A DNA stretch of 64,000 bases from Bilabrum cf. latius (taxonomy: Eukaryota; Bigyra: Bicosoecida; Bigyra; Bicosoecida): contig OZ237753.1 of the NCBI GenBank assembly GCA_965178125.1, positions 992,001-1,056,000 on the forward strand. The letters run 5' to 3'. The notes beneath the pieces were generated by a model. It did no database searches, was not told where the DNA came from, and saw only the letters and a program-made list of their open reading frames with translations. A program made the position numbers and the translations under genes. The first letter of the stretch is position 1; each line of letters begins with the position of its first letter. Positions 24,076 through 37,023 of this stretch are shown one piece after another.

Positions 24076-27000
24076 CCCATGGCGGACGAGGGCGAGGGCG
24101 AGGGCGAGGTAGGTGGTGAAGACATGCGCCAGGCTGCAGCCAGGCCCGTGGCCTCCATTGCGCCTAGGGCCCGGGCTATCCTCGCCGCGGACGATGCGTC
24201 TGCTGCAGAGGCCCGCACGCTGAGGGCACATCTGGATGGCCTGCGCGACGATAAGCCGCAAGGAAGTGGGGAGCTCAGCAGTGGTGACGGCGGCGCGATG
24301 GTGGACGAGCACGCTGCCGCTGCATACTCAGAAGGGGCTGGGGGCGCATCGGTCGAGCTCGACAACGCGATGAGCGCGAGCACCAGCACAGGCGGGCCGG
24401 GCGAGCATGACGTGGCGCACATCAAGAAACAGATGGAGCTGCGGGGCCAGCTCCAGGAGCTGGGCGAGGTGATTGCCGCGAAGCAGCGGCTGCTTGAGGC
24501 CAGCCAGGCCCAGCTGGGGCCTGGCGCTCGGGAGGACGAGTTCCAGCAGCTGTCGGAGGAGTTCAAGGCGGCTATGCAGCAGCGGGAGGAGGAGGTGGCG
24601 GCGCTGGAGGCCAAGTGCAGGGCACTTGCCGAGGAGCTGCGGGCGCACAACGAGGAGGCATCCAAGAGCAAGGCGGACGCGGCACAGGAGCAGCTACTCA
24701 AGAAGAAGGACCAGCAGCTGACCGAGCTGAGGGGCCGGATCCGGTCGCTGCAGGAGGAGATGAAGCAGGCCCAGCGCGAGCACCGCGCCAAGGAGAGGAG
24801 CGTCCAGCGGGTGTCTTTGCTGCAGCGGGAGATCGAGGACCACAAGAGGCACAGGGCGCAGCTGGACAAGAAGATGGGAGAGACAGCCCGCAAGTACCGG
24901 GAGGAGAAACAGCGCATGCACAGGGAGGCGGCACAGGCGGCCAAGCGGGAGCGCCAGCGCGCCCTGGAGCTGAGCAAGGCCCGGGCCGCGCTGCAGCAGA
25001 AGGAGAGGGCGCTTGAGGCCGCGAGGCAGAGGGAGCGAGCGCACAAGAAGCAGGACGACCTTATGAGGAAGAAGAGGGAGCACGTGCAAAGCGCCAGAGC
25101 GGCATCGGCTGCGGCATCGGGAGCGAGGGGAGGCCGCGCATTCGCTGTGCCCAGGTCCGGGTCCAGGGTGGCAGGCGACGGCTTCGCTTTGCCCAGGACC
25201 CGGGGCGGCAGGGAGCGGGGCACGAGCTCCAACGAGCTGCCCGACCTGGCAAGGGATACTAGCGGCCTGGAGGGGGGCGCAGCGGCTCTTGTGGAGGAGT
25301 GTCTGCGAGACGCGGAGGGTCAAGGCCAGGGGCAGGGATACGGGGCCTCCTCGGACGGCGGCCTGGAGGGCATCGACCTGGGGCAGGACGGGGAGAAGGC
25401 GCTGCCGGTGGCTTCCCGCGCCCTGGACTCGCACTCGCAGTCGATCGTGCGGCGGGCTCTCTACTACCGGGCGCAGGCGACCGTGTGGCTGCGGCGGGCC
25501 GAGGCCTGGGTGCAGGAGAGGGCGAGGCTGGCGCGGGAGGTGGACGAGCTGGGCAAGCGGGCCATGCGGGCCATGGAGGGAGACGGTGGGGCAGCGGGTG
25601 TGCCAGATGGGGGGGAAAGTGGCGAGTCGAGCTGCGCGGTGCTGTCGCAGGCGATCGAGGAGCGTAAGCGCAAGATGGTATCATTGACGCTGCAGATCCA
25701 GGACGCGCAGGCCCACCGGCAGCACTTCCACGGGCTGTGCGAAGAGGAGGGGCTCGTGGGAGACGGCTGGATCCGGAGGGTGCTGGCAGAGAACAAGCTG
25801 CCCCGCAGGATCGCACGCACTGTGGGGTCTCGGCTGCTGCGATGGTTCGCCACAATGGTGGTCACCATGAACCTCAGGCTGTTTGCAGCGCTGGGAGAGG
25901 TCGATGGTGCCGACGGGGCTCGCCGTGATGGTGGGGGGGAGCAGGAGCAGGGGCGGGCGGCGTCGGGGCCCACGGCTGCGGCGCGGCTAAAGAGCCGCAT
26001 CACCGAGCTCGAGAGCACTCTGGAAACAGAGCGTGCAGCGGGCAGGCGGGTGCAGTGGAAGCTGCAGCAGCAGCACGCCATGGCGCAGCACGATGACGCG
26101 GAGACCATCGCGGCTCTGCGGCTGTAGCTGAACCAGGCAGAAGCTCAGGCAGTGGGAGCTGGTGAGGGGGCAGAAGGAGGGGAGACTGACGGGGCGAGCG
26201 GTCCCTCTCAGGCTGGCGGCGCCGCCAGCGGTGCCTCAGGGGATGGCGAGGCGGCAGCGCGCAAGGAGGCGGCCCGGCTGCGTCTGGCCTTCGCCCGCAT
26301 GCAGCGGCGCATGGCCAGGGACCTGGAGGCCGCGCGGGAGCGGACAGACCGAGCGGAGGAGGACAGTGGGCGGGTGCAGGAGCTGGAGGCGCACGTGCAG
26401 GAGCTAGAGGAGAGGCTAGCCGAGGCTCGGCGCAGCGCACGCCTCGCCTCTGCCCCTCGCACGCTGAGCAAGATTCCCCGGAGCGCGTCCAGAGCGGAGG
26501 GGGACGAAGAGGAGCGGCAGCAGGGGCGCGGGTTGGCGGGAGGTGCCGTGGCTCGGGCCATCTTTGGGGAAGGGGCTACATCCACCTCGAGCACAGGTGC
26601 AGCGGCTGCAGGGGCCCAGCCGGCCATGAGTGGCAATGGAGGAGGGGAGGCCGATGGCGGCGAGGGCGACGCTGACATGGAAGGCGAGGAGGAGGGGCCA
26701 GAGGGCGAGAGCTTCATCGTCGATGTGGAGGCGGGGACGGAGGGGGGGGCTGCCGCTGCATCATCGATTGCTTCTCTCAGTCCTGGGAGCAAGAGACGAC
26801 GGGAGCAGATCGAGGAGGAGGAAGCCGAGAGCGGTGAGTCTTCCAATGCCACCACGCCCAGGATGCGAGCTATCAGCGGACAGGAGGAGGAAGAGGCGCC
26901 TGGGTCAGGCGGATTGGGGCGCTACATTCGCACCACTTCGGACGATGATGTTGGGCCTGCAGCGTTAGCCAAGCGCGAGGGTGCCAGGCGTGCATCTGTG

Positions 27001-28245
27001 CCTGCCGCAACTCGCATCGGGGGCAACGCAAGCGCCTCCAAATTGTCAGCGGACGGGCCTGCCGAGCCTGCCAGCAAGCTGAGGCGTGTGATGACTGGTC
27101 TCTCGCGCCAGGTGTCCGACCTTTCGGACAAGGCAGGCAGCAAGGCAGAGCCAGCCACGATGCTGGCGAATGGTGGGGTTGAGGAGGACTCGGACGAGGA
27201 CTCGGACGAGGAGGAAGAGGACGAATACGTGGATGCAACGAACGGGGGCTTCGAGCAGGCCAAGGAGCAGCACGAGAAGGAGAAGGAGCTGCACGACGCA
27301 TCTGCAATGGCGGAGCGACTCAGGGGCAAGAGCATCTACGGCATGAAGCGGGCAGCGTTTGGTTCTTCCGTGCGAAGGGATGCGCCCGTCGACCATGCCA
27401 AGCGGGTGGATGAGAGGAGGCGCGTGTTGCGGCAGTCGGTCCGGCAGCGGTCAGGGTCGGCAGAGGAGGGGCGTCTGGGCGAAGGGGCGGCTGCAGCAGG
27501 CGGCGTTGAAGCGACAGGCGAGCAGCATCGGCTTGCGGCGCGCAGGAGGCGACGGCAACGGGCAGGCATGGATCCCAGCAAGCTAGCAGCGGCGCAATCT
27601 GCGGTGGATGCTGCCAGGGGCGTTGCATCGGGGCTTGCCAGCAGGCCACCGAGGGCGGGTGCGGGCGCGCCTCAATCGCAGGGCGCAGCACCTCCCGCCC
27701 CAGTGTCGGCCCAGGTGGACTTGTCTGACATGGTCGGAGAGATTCCTCTGCACCCTGAGGATGAGGTGAGTGCCGATTCCGGGCCCGGGCAGGCAAGCAG
27801 CAGCAGCAGTGCAGCATCCTCGTCGTCATCCTCGTCCCAGGCAGGTGCTCCCCAGGGCAAGGCAAGGTTTAGGGCGCACATGCGGATGGATCCGGAGAAG
27901 AGACGCGCGAAGCGGCGGAAGAGCTCGATGGCTAGGTTGATCGAGACTGCGGATACTCAAGGGGCAGGGTCTGCCGCAGGCGAGAGTTCGGAATTCGCGG
28001 CGCCGGGCACACCCACAGCGAGAAGGAAGCGAGCTGCGGCACTCAGGGCGGCCGATGGGAACCAGGCAGCGGCGTCCGGTAGCAAGCGCAGGGCCCGGTC
28101 GGTCGACACGCCCGGTGCCAGCGAGAAGAAGAAGAGCGCGACTGGTGCAGCAAGTGGTCGGCGCGCATCCGGAGTGGGAATGGCAGGGCACCGGAGGGCC
28201 AGGACGAGAGGGGGTGCAATGCAAAGGGGTGGTCAGAGGGGGTAA
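21775..28245 (+). CDS. kinesin-4 family motor protein
   Basis: Plus-end microtubule motor with an N-terminal head. Exons 21775-21930 and 22054-28245 (phase-0 GT-AG intron, 123 bases) end at TAA and give about 2,115 residues. The head has the P-loop GQTGAGKT (103-110), NMNATSSRSHAVF (switch I), DLAGSERAKKTG (switch II) and HVPFRNSKLTQLLSNSLGGN. The run TLMIACVSPADSSFEETLN, then ENKPVVNADP, is characteristic of kinesin-4 (KIF4/KIF21/FRA1). A long coiled coil follows (about 24400-26100) and then a disordered, charged C-terminus. Two in-frame TAGs: 22738 (residue 281), in an acidic loop before VFRLVDLAGSER, and 26125 (residue 1410), in the coil (AALRL-TAG-LNQAEAQ), where Gln fits. Length exceeds the usual 1,000-1,700. 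The intron is a multiple of three and has no stop. Confidence 0.93.
24041..24075 (+). repeat. (GGCTCG)n hexanucleotide repeat in kinesin coding sequence
   Basis: About five to six copies of GGCTCG encode a Gly-Ser run between the head and the main coiled coil of the kinesin. A flexible linker is the obvious reading. Confidence 0.6.
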
Positions 28246-28424
28246 GGGTGCTAGCTGAGGCGCAGTTTGTACCTATTGAAACAATCATCTTACTAATTGT
28301 TCATCCACTCGGTACAGTGTCACGTGAGTATATGGGGAAATCGCACCGTAAAAATAGCCGCTGAGTTCCCGTCCCTGCAAGCTGCACGCGAGGAGACACG
28401 GTCCGCCCCAACAGCCCGTCCCCA

Positions 28425-31400
28425 TTAGGTAGTTGACGTCCCTTGCCCAAACGAGTCCGCCGAGCTACTGGAGTCGAGCCAGTCCACTCGCTGGACCCCG
28501 GAGGTTTGCGGTGGCCCTGTCTGCGTGCCTTCATGCGTGTACGAACCGCCTGCTAGCTGCTGTACAGACGATCGCCCTGTGGCTGTCATGGATGACCCCG
28601 CAGTGCCACTGCTGCTGTCGCTCTCTAGCATACTGCGAGCCAGCCGTTTGGACCGTGGGCTTGCAGATCTTCGGCCCGCACCCGAGGCCTCCTCGTCTGG
28701 CCGGCTCTCTTGGGGTGGACCTCTGTCCAGTGTGCTCTGCTGCAGCTCGGAGCCTTCGGCAAAGCCCATTGGGCGCAGCAATCGAGTCCCCACGGGGGAC
28801 ATCAAGTCGTGACCGTGGTCCTTTGCCCGCAAAACATCAGTCTGAAAAGACTTGGGGGCGACCACATGCCCATCTGCGCCCCCATCGGCCGGTTTCTGAC
28901 TTGCTGTCCCCTAGGACCGATCTGAAGACGACTGCGACAGAGATAAGCCGGACGGACTCGCAGGAACGGAGCCCAAGCCAGCTCGTTGGCCGTGCTTCGC
29001 CAGTCGCTGCACACGCAATGCTACCTCCAGCTGTGCAGCGCTGGACCCCTGAGCCAGCTCGCTAGCGATGGTCCTCCGGCGCACGCTTGAGTTTGCGTCA
29101 AGTGCGCCGAGGGCTGCGGGTGGAGGCGCCGTCGCGAAGTCGTTCTCCAGGTACCCACGACCTGCAGGGCGCCATGTGCCAGCATCTTCCTGGCTTGCGT
29201 GTCGCCTGGCGTCCAGCAAGCTCGCCCTCATCCGCTGCCGGATCTCTGCAGGTGACGAGGCTCGCATCGAGCCGGTGGTACGCTGCCTCTGAGAGAGCAA
29301 GCTCGTAGCTGCGCGATCGCTTTCATTTGGCTGTGCACGGTGCCTCGAGATGTCGTCGTCGCTGACACGGGAAATTTTGTTCCTAGGAAAAGCTGGGGCT
29401 CGGGCTGCGTCTTGGCCCAAGCTGCCCGAGCTGGACTCGGTGGATTCACCGCTCCACGTCGCTGCCACCTGGTGCCCGCGGACCACGGTGACCTCAGAGT
29501 CCTCCAGGTCACGGCGCGCCGCCTGCAGCCACCGCTGTGCCTCTTCCATATCCAGACCACCGCTACCGCGCTGCGGTCGATCCCCCCTTTGCACCCGACT
29601 AGGCCATGCCGACGAGGCCAGAACTCCCCTGGAACCGCCCGGCCTAGATCTTTGCATCACCGAAGCTGAACTCTTCTTTGGTGCGTTGATAGGGTCGTCC
29701 CCATCTGCTCGCAGTATAGGCTAAGTGGACTAGTGAGTAGCTTGCTGGTACCCCGACCCGCTGGCCAAAGCTTCGTCAGCGTGTGTCTGGTCCTGTATCG
29801 GTTCATTTGCCTGCTCACTGGTCCTGGCATGATTTAGGGGATAAAACCGAACTCCGGCTGCACGCTCACGCACGGTAGGGGCCGCCCGGATGGATTGATC
29901 AGCTCCCCACCCCGCCCCACGACGATCGCTAGCAGGCCTGTCCATTGAAGCCGCTGCTGCCGCGATCCGCCTCTTCTACTACTATCGCTTTTGCACGGCA
30001 GCTTGCCACCGATGGAGTGCCCGCTTGGCTACCCCGCGGTAAACACCTGCTACAGCTGCTTCCATTTCGCTTCGACGGGCAGCAAGACTCCTTCCCCAGG
30101 CATCGAAGCTCCTGCGCAACACACTGGCAGCCCAGTGCCTCACAGCGGCCAGCTCAGCACGTCGCAACTGCGCCCTCTCTGCCGCAACAGACCCCCAGGC
30201 AAGCATGCACCGTCTGGCACGCACGCGCCTGCCCACTGTCCTTGCGCGCCACATCTGCACCCACCTTAGCAGGATCGCGCGAGCCCGCCGTCGCAAGATG
30301 TGGCGCGACCTCGCCTCGTCCTCCAAGCGGAGCTGCCGCCGCTACTGCACCGCCTCGACGAATGCCGGAAACGCCTTTTGCCGGAGCCGAACAGCCCAGA
30401 ATGCGATTGCCTTGTTTTGCTGTCGTCTGAGTCTGCGGGCAATCCCAGCGCGTCGCCTCCAGAGACCGAACGCTAAGGCCCGCGCGCATGTCCCTGCACT
30501 TCTGGCTTGGACATCCGTTGCACGCGAGCCATCGAGGACAACAGCGATCCGGCTAAGCATGAAGCGGGCGCCCAGCTGCCACACACGTGCGTTCGGGTCC
30601 TGCCGGGCCTCACCGTTCTCGCACTGCGCCACACTGCCGGACGATGAATCCGAGGATACAGCCGCAACGCGCAAGGCCTTGCTATACCAGGGCTCTGCCG
30701 CGCTGGATGCCTGATGCTCCTCAGCAGCCCACTGCCTCCACGGCTGGATGCAGGATCGAAGCAGGCGGAGGTGGCACAACCGCTCCATGTGCTTCACCCG
30801 GGTCATCGAGGTTGTTCTCTGCTTCCAAGCGAGGAACGCGAGTCTGCCCACTTTCCAACGGTACCTGTCGCCGAGCAGGGCACTCAGGCGGCGTCTGGCG
30901 ATTCGCAGTCGGGCCATCACGGTCCACTTGTGGACGCACCGTCGCAGGGCAGAGCTCTTGGCGTGTGCCCTTGCAAGCGCCGTGCGGGTTCGCGCCTGGC
31001 TGCTCTCGTGGGCGCTGCGAGCCCACTAAGCCATGCACGCCTGAGCGAGCTCTCGCTCTCGGTGTGCAACGCACCTCTTCCGGAGAGCGAGGTAGGTGGT
31101 CTGGCGCCGCCATGAAATCCATGCGCCGCGTTTGGCTCTTGCCGCAAGCCTGCCTTGCAGCACCAGCTCGCGTGAGTGCAGGGTTCGCTTTCGATGCAGC
31201 TCGCCTCGCCACACCTGCATGGACCCTGCCAGCGCGCCTCGCCTCGTCCTGGTAGAGAGAACAGCGGAGGCCCTCGCCCTGTCTAGCACGCGAGCGGATG
31301 CACCATCGGCGAGGGCACGCAACGCACGGGCCTGCAGGCGCATGCGGCCCCGGAACGCCATCTAGAGCGCCAGAGCAGCGGCGGTCTTCTGGTCAGCCGC

Positions 31401-34400
31401 CCCCTTGCTCCACGCTCGCATCGCAAGGCGGAGGGACTCGAGGCGCTGGCGACTTGCGCGTGCACGCACTTCCCGACGAGATCGCACGAACCGCACCATC
31501 GAGGCCCACGTCGCGCGCACCCGAGCCAGTCGGAATGCCCGCCGCACCGATAGGACAACGAGGCGAAACGAAGAGGAACGGCGCGCGGCACGGCCCCAAG
31601 CTCGGAGAGCGCCGTGAGCTGCGCGAGTGGCCCAGAACGAGTCTGCCCGCTACTGCAAGGCTCGAGTCTCGTTCATGCTAAAGACCCGCCGCGACCATCG
31701 ATGAATACCGCGCCTGGCCAGCAGCACTGCTCGCATTCTGGTGGCCACTGCATCTCTGTGCCGCTCCAGTCGAGCATCTGAGGCAGCCACCGCCCAAGCA
31801 TGGAGATGATTCCTCGTACGACGGGCCCTGACGCGCATCTCCAGGACATCAGCTGCACCTTGTGCTCGACGCCCGCGGCGGGCTGCCTCTCCCAGCAAAG
31901 CCAGCGCCTTGCGCAGCACGGTGCGGTGGTGCCTGCGTGAAGCAGCCCGCAGCGCAGCACGCCTGGCTTGCGATTCTACCCGGCAGCGAAGCAGAGACAG
32001 CAGCCCGCGGCGCAAACGGAGTCGAACCCGAAGCGAGTCGGCCACCCGCTCCAGCGCAGTGCACCTGGCCTGTTCTCGCGCAGCTTGCAGCCACCCGTGC
32101 AGCGCTGACGAGGCCAGTCGCCTGGCCCTGAACACGATGGCGGCAGCCTCCTGCCTGGCTTCGTGAAGCACTTGCTCAGCACTGGCTGACCACCGCTGGA
32201 TAGCAGCTCGCAGCACGACTCGATGCATGGCCGCGCATATGCACCTCAGCGCCGCCCTTCGCTCCCTCTGCATCCTGGTGCCTGCCCTCAGCGCCGCCAG
32301 CGCACCGGCGAGGGCAGATCGCTCCCGCTGCGACGAGATTCGCGCGATGCCGGCCCGGACCGCCGCAGTATTTCTCCAAGCCTGTCTCCACCTACGCAGC
32401 GTGTGCCGTGCCCTCCTCCTGACCGCTGCTCGCGCTACTGCTCTGGCAGCCTCACGCACCTCCCGCTGTCTGGCCGCGCCTTCAGCCCAGCCCTTGATGG
32501 CCCACCGCCCCAGTCGCAGTGCAGCAAGCGCCCTCGCAGAGGCGCAATTAACCCGGCGGCGGGCGTGTTCGCTGGCCCATTGCCTCCACGCAGACACGCC
32601 CCTGTGAAGGCCGCGCTTGCGGCGAAGCAGATCCGCGGCGTTGGCCCGCAGCCGGTTCATCCTGCGGCTCCTGGCAAAATTAGCCAACTGGCTCAGTCCT
32701 TGCTTCGCTTGCCTGCTTACATGGTGCTGTCTGGCTGTTTGCAATGCATGGCGCTGCAACAAGACATATCGTCCTGCCATGTGCATCCTGCGGAGAGCGT
32801 CGGATGCGAACCGCAATCGGCGCCTCGTCTCCAGCATCGCAGCGCACGATCGACATCGAGCCTCACGGTTGGCGGCGGCTTGCCATGCCCGCAGAATGGC
32901 CCGGCAATGGTACGATTCGTCGCAGTGCCGCAGCTTGGCCGTTGCTTCGACACGTGCTTGCTCCCTGCGGCCTGCCTCCTGTTTCCACGCTCGCAGGGCA
33001 CGTCTCGAGAGAGACACCCGCGCGAAATCAACTGCGGCACCGGCTTGCGCCCGCTCTAGTAGACGTGCTTCGGTTGCTTCACGCCACGCATACCAAGCCT
33101 TGCGTCTGCTCCTCATATCCACCGACTATCGAGCTCGTTGCTCCACCACCAGGAGCACGCGACGCCTCTCGAGAGCACTGCCCCACCTAGCAAGGGTCTC
33201 TCGCTGCAACCGACGACATGCCCGTGCCCGCACCACGCTAGCACAGGCACTGAGCTGCTTGGAGCGGACCGTAAATCGGCGCCACATCCGCCAGCTCCGA
33301 TGGCGCAGGCGCATCCGTCTCCATGCAGCAGCGGCCTGCAGTGCACGTGCAAGGCGAAGCCGGCTGTGGAACTGCTCCCGCCACGCTGTCCAGGCCGTGT
33401 CTTGCAGCGCCTGCCTCCGCAAGCGGGACACATGCATGCGGCTTATCCTCAGCTGTGCCTGCTTTCTGCTCGATGCATGCCAGTGCTGCATCGATTGCCT
33501 GACTCTCCGGGCCATAGACTCGACCCGCAGCTGCCGTTGCAGTCTGCACCACGTGGTGATGCGGCGCCAGCCAAGCTCCATGGCCCGCCTTCTTGCGAAT
33601 TCCTCCGCTCGAATACACAGGGTGCGTCGCATCCACCCATACCTGCGGATTCGTTCGGTCGCGAGGTGCATCTGAAGGCGTTGCGCCCCTCGTGTGAGCA
33701 GCGCAAAGCCCTATCGAAGCTTGCGCTAGCTGGCGATGTACCGCCACCATTGGTGAACAACCCGTCTCTGCCGGACTTTGTGCAAAAAGCAAGTCAAGCG
33801 CCCGGCCATTAATTCCGCTTGGCCGACTTGCTTGGCTCGGAGGGCTATAGCGCCGAAAGCGCGGCGGAGCAGAGGTCGAGTGAGCCCGCAGTGCACCAAT
33901 GCGCGGGCTCGCCTCATCTTCTGGGCTGCCCTGGACCATTGCTGAGCGCATGCCTTCCCAAGGCGGAGGACATGGAGTGTCCTGAGCCCCCGCACCTGCT
34001 GCTCCTGTCGAACCACATGCCTCCATGGAACCAGGATGGTTCGTTTTCGTCTTGCTCTCAGGCGGGCAGACAGCTCCAGCCCGAGCTCTTTCAGGCTCCT
34101 GGCTCGCCTCACAGAAGCCTCGAGCCCTGTCCATCCCAGCTCAAGCAGGCGCCGCCGCCTGAAAGATGTAGCAGCACGATGCGGCCTCTTAGTTTCGGCA
34201 AGAACTCGTGCTACGTGGTGCCAACGGCGTAGTACGACCCTTCCGAAAGCCTTCGCAGTCGACATCTGACCCACGTGATCACGCCAGGACAACAAGTACG
34301 ACCTGACTCTCTCTCGCTAGAATCGAGCATGCAGAGCCTGCTGCACCAATTCCATCACCGGCCCCTACACCTAAGGCACTGCAAAAGATACTCCTCGAAC

Positions 34401-36590
34401 TGCTCCCACAGGCATCATCCCGTCCGACCTGCCAGCCGTGCCTGCTCCCCCGCCCACTCCCACAGGCATCATCCCGTCCGACCTGCCAGCCGTGCCTGCT
34501 CCCCCGCCCACTCCCACAGGCATCACCCCGTCCGACCTGCCAGCCGTGCCTGCTCCCCCGCCCACTCCCACAGGCATCATCCCGTCCGACCTGCCAGCCG
34601 TGCCTGCTCCCCCGCCCACTCCCACAGGCATCATCCCGTCCGACCTGCCAGCCGTGCCTGCTCCCCCGCCCACTCCCACAGGCATCATCCCGTCCGACCT
34701 GCCAGCCGTGCCTGCTCCCCCGCCCACTCCCACAGGCATCATCCCGTCCGACCTGCCAGCCGTGCCTGCTCCCCCGCCCACTCCCACAGGCATCACCCCG
34801 TCCGACCTGCCAGCCGTGCCTGCTCCCCCGCCTACTCCCACAGGCATCATCCCGTCCGACCTGCCAGCCGTGCCTGCTCCCCCGCCCACTCCCACAGGCA
34901 TCATCCCGTCCGACCTGCCAGCCGTGCCTGCTCCCCCGCCCACTCCCACAGGCATCATCCCGTCCGACCTGCCAGCCGTGCCTGCTCCCCCGCCCACTCC
35001 CACAGGCATCATCCCGTCCGACCTGCCAGCCGTGCCTGCTCCCCCGCCCACTCCCACAGGCATCACCCCGTCCGACCTGCCAGCCGTGCCTGCTCCCCCG
35101 CCCACTCCCACAGGCATCATCCCGTCCGACCTGCCAGCCGTGCCTGCTCCCCCGCCCACTCCCACAGGCATCATCCCGTCCGACCTGCCAGCCGTGCCTG
35201 CTCCCCCGCCCACTCCCACAGGCATCACCCCGTCCGACCTGCCAGCCGTGCCTGCTCCCCCGCCCACTCCCACAGGCATCATCCCGTCCGACCTGCCAGC
35301 CGTGCCTGCTCCCCCGCCCACTCCCACAGGCATCATCCCGTCCGACCTGCCAGCCGTGCCTGCTCCCCCGCCCACTCCCACAGGCATCATCCCGTCCGAC
35401 CTGCCAGCCGTGCCTGCTCCCCCGCCCACTCCCACAGGCATCATCCCGTCCGACCTGCCAGCCGTGCCTGCTCCCCCGCCCACTCCCACAGGCATCATCC
35501 CGTCCGACCTGCCAGCCGTGCCTGCTCCCCCGCCCACTCCCACAGGCATCATCCCGTCCGACCTGCCAGCCGTGCCTGCTCCCCCGCCCACTCCCACAGG
35601 CATCATCCCGTCCGACCTGCCAGCCGTGCCTGCTCCCCCGCCCACTCCCACAGGCATCACCCCGTCCGACCTGCCAGCCGTGCCTGCTCCCCCGCCCACT
35701 CCCACAGGCATCATCCCGTCCGACCTGCCAGCCGTGCCTGCTCCCCCGCCCACTCCCACAGGCATCATCCCGTCCGACCTGCCAGCCGTGCCTGCTCCCC
35801 CGCCCACTCCCACAGGCATCATCCCGTCCGACCTGCCAGCCGTGCCTGCTCCCCCGCCCACTCCCACAGGCATCACCCCGTCCGACCTGCCAGCCGTGCC
35901 TGCTCCCCCGCCCACTCCCACAGGCATCATCCCGTCCGACCTGCCAGCCGTGCCTGCTCCCCCGCCCACTCCCACAGGCATCATCCCGTCCGACCTGCCA
36001 GCCGTGCCTGCTCCCCCGCCCACTCCCACAGGCATCATCCCGTCCGACCTGCCAGCCATGCTTGCACCTGCACCTTCAGGTGCCCCCACGCTGAAGTCTA
36101 CGTGCTGTATAGTATCAACTGCGGATCGTTCCATTCTGGTATTCGGATTTGATACGGGGATTGCCCTGGTGGGCTGATTTTGGTCACTCAACTGCAACGA
36201 CCGAAGGACATCGTGGCCCGTGTCTGCAACTAGCCTGGAGAGGTGCGCCTCAGGAGTATGCCCAAGCCCAACAGGTGTAGAATACACTTGAGTCCGCTGT
36301 GCAGTATCTTGATCGTAGCCGAGTGCCTGATATGCTGAGTCTCGAAGCGTTTCAGAGCGGCTGGCGTCGTACTTGCTTATGTGTTGAACCCCTGCACAGC
36401 TCCAGATGCCATGCAGGCTAATCGATGTTGTCATATTCTGCTTCGGAGATCTAGGAGAAGGGTGTTTGCTTGGGATTGTCAGCGCAGTGCGAAGTGCCAC
36501 TCTTGCCTGAATTGAGTCCCGTTGCCATCCTCTGTCTATGTCATCAATCAAATCTCCAAGTATTCCACCACTGCAAGGCGTGCCTTCCAT
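28425..36590 (-). CDS. giant Sfi1-like centrin-binding-repeat protein
   Basis: One frame of about 2,721 residues from Met 36590 (first ATG after an in-frame TGA) to TAA 28425-28427. Sixteen in-frame TAGs and no internal TAA/TGA; TAGs at 29976, 29979 and 29982 are consecutive. After a 200-residue N-terminus comes an array of 18-residue units (AGRSDGMMPVGVGGGAGT) from the minisatellite at 34411-36057. The central part (about 29990-34300) is Arg/Trp/Ala-rich helix with recurring LxxxFxxWR-type spacing (ALRAWKQEAGRR, ALHRWQAAVQKR, AFLAWKQRTT, ALFGW-like variants), the pattern of Sfi1 repeats, each of which binds one centrin along a long helix at basal bodies or half-bridges. The C-terminal 500 residues are Ser/Arg-rich and disordered. 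Assignment to the Sfi1 class rests on pattern; orthology is not shown. It is convergent with the kinesin (179 bases between stops). Confidence 0.75.
34411..36057 (-). repeat. 54-bp coding minisatellite, 31 copies
   Basis: The motif starting GGCATCATCCCGTCCGACCT (plus strand) recurs at exactly 54-base steps from 34411 to 36031: 30 intervals, 31 copies, no length variation. Copies are almost identical. The main variant changes ATCATC to ATCACC (Met to Val on the coding strand) in copies 3, 8, 13, 16, 24 and 28 from the left; one copy also has CCTACT near 34830. The period is a multiple of three and three frames stay open, but the minus frame continuous with the Sfi1-like protein is the coding one. 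Confidence 0.97.
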
Positions 36591-37023
36591 AGCGCTGAAT
36601 GCACTCAGATTATTTGTATCATATTTACGCCCGTGCACCCGACGAATTTTACTCGATTCGAATCAGCAACTGCTTGAACGTGCATGTGATGAGTGCACCC
36701 GTTGGTCACAAAGTACTCCCTTCAAATGCACAAAATCAGATTGCGTCCCAAAGGCAACTCGGTTAATCCACAGGCGTACAGCTCATTTTGTGTAAATAGT
36801 AACGTATACTACAGCTAACTTAGTTTAGATAATCTGTATGAATGATTCAGGTTCCAATGGGAGGGGTGATGTGTCGCGAAGCATGCTAGAAACTGTGTTT
36901 GATCGTGAGATTGCTTCCGTCTGCGCAGCATTTGTAGATCCCGATACATTGGTACTGGCATCATTTTGTTGATATTTCTGTTTTGTAGGAGTTGGGGCGG
37001 AAGGAATATGCACGTTTCTAACC
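36591..37023. promoter_or_regulatory. divergent intergenic region: Sfi1-like / membrane protein
   Basis: 433 bases, markedly AT-richer than the flanks, between two divergent starts. The rightward frame stays open for several codons upstream of 37024. The promoters of both genes should lie here, but I recognise no defined element. Confidence 0.35.

Noticed and set aside
34275-36177. Two long plus-strand frames across the minisatellite (His/Pro/Arg-rich and Pro/Thr-rich)
   Set aside because: They are open only because the repeat period is a multiple of three. The minus frame joins the Sfi1-like protein on both sides.
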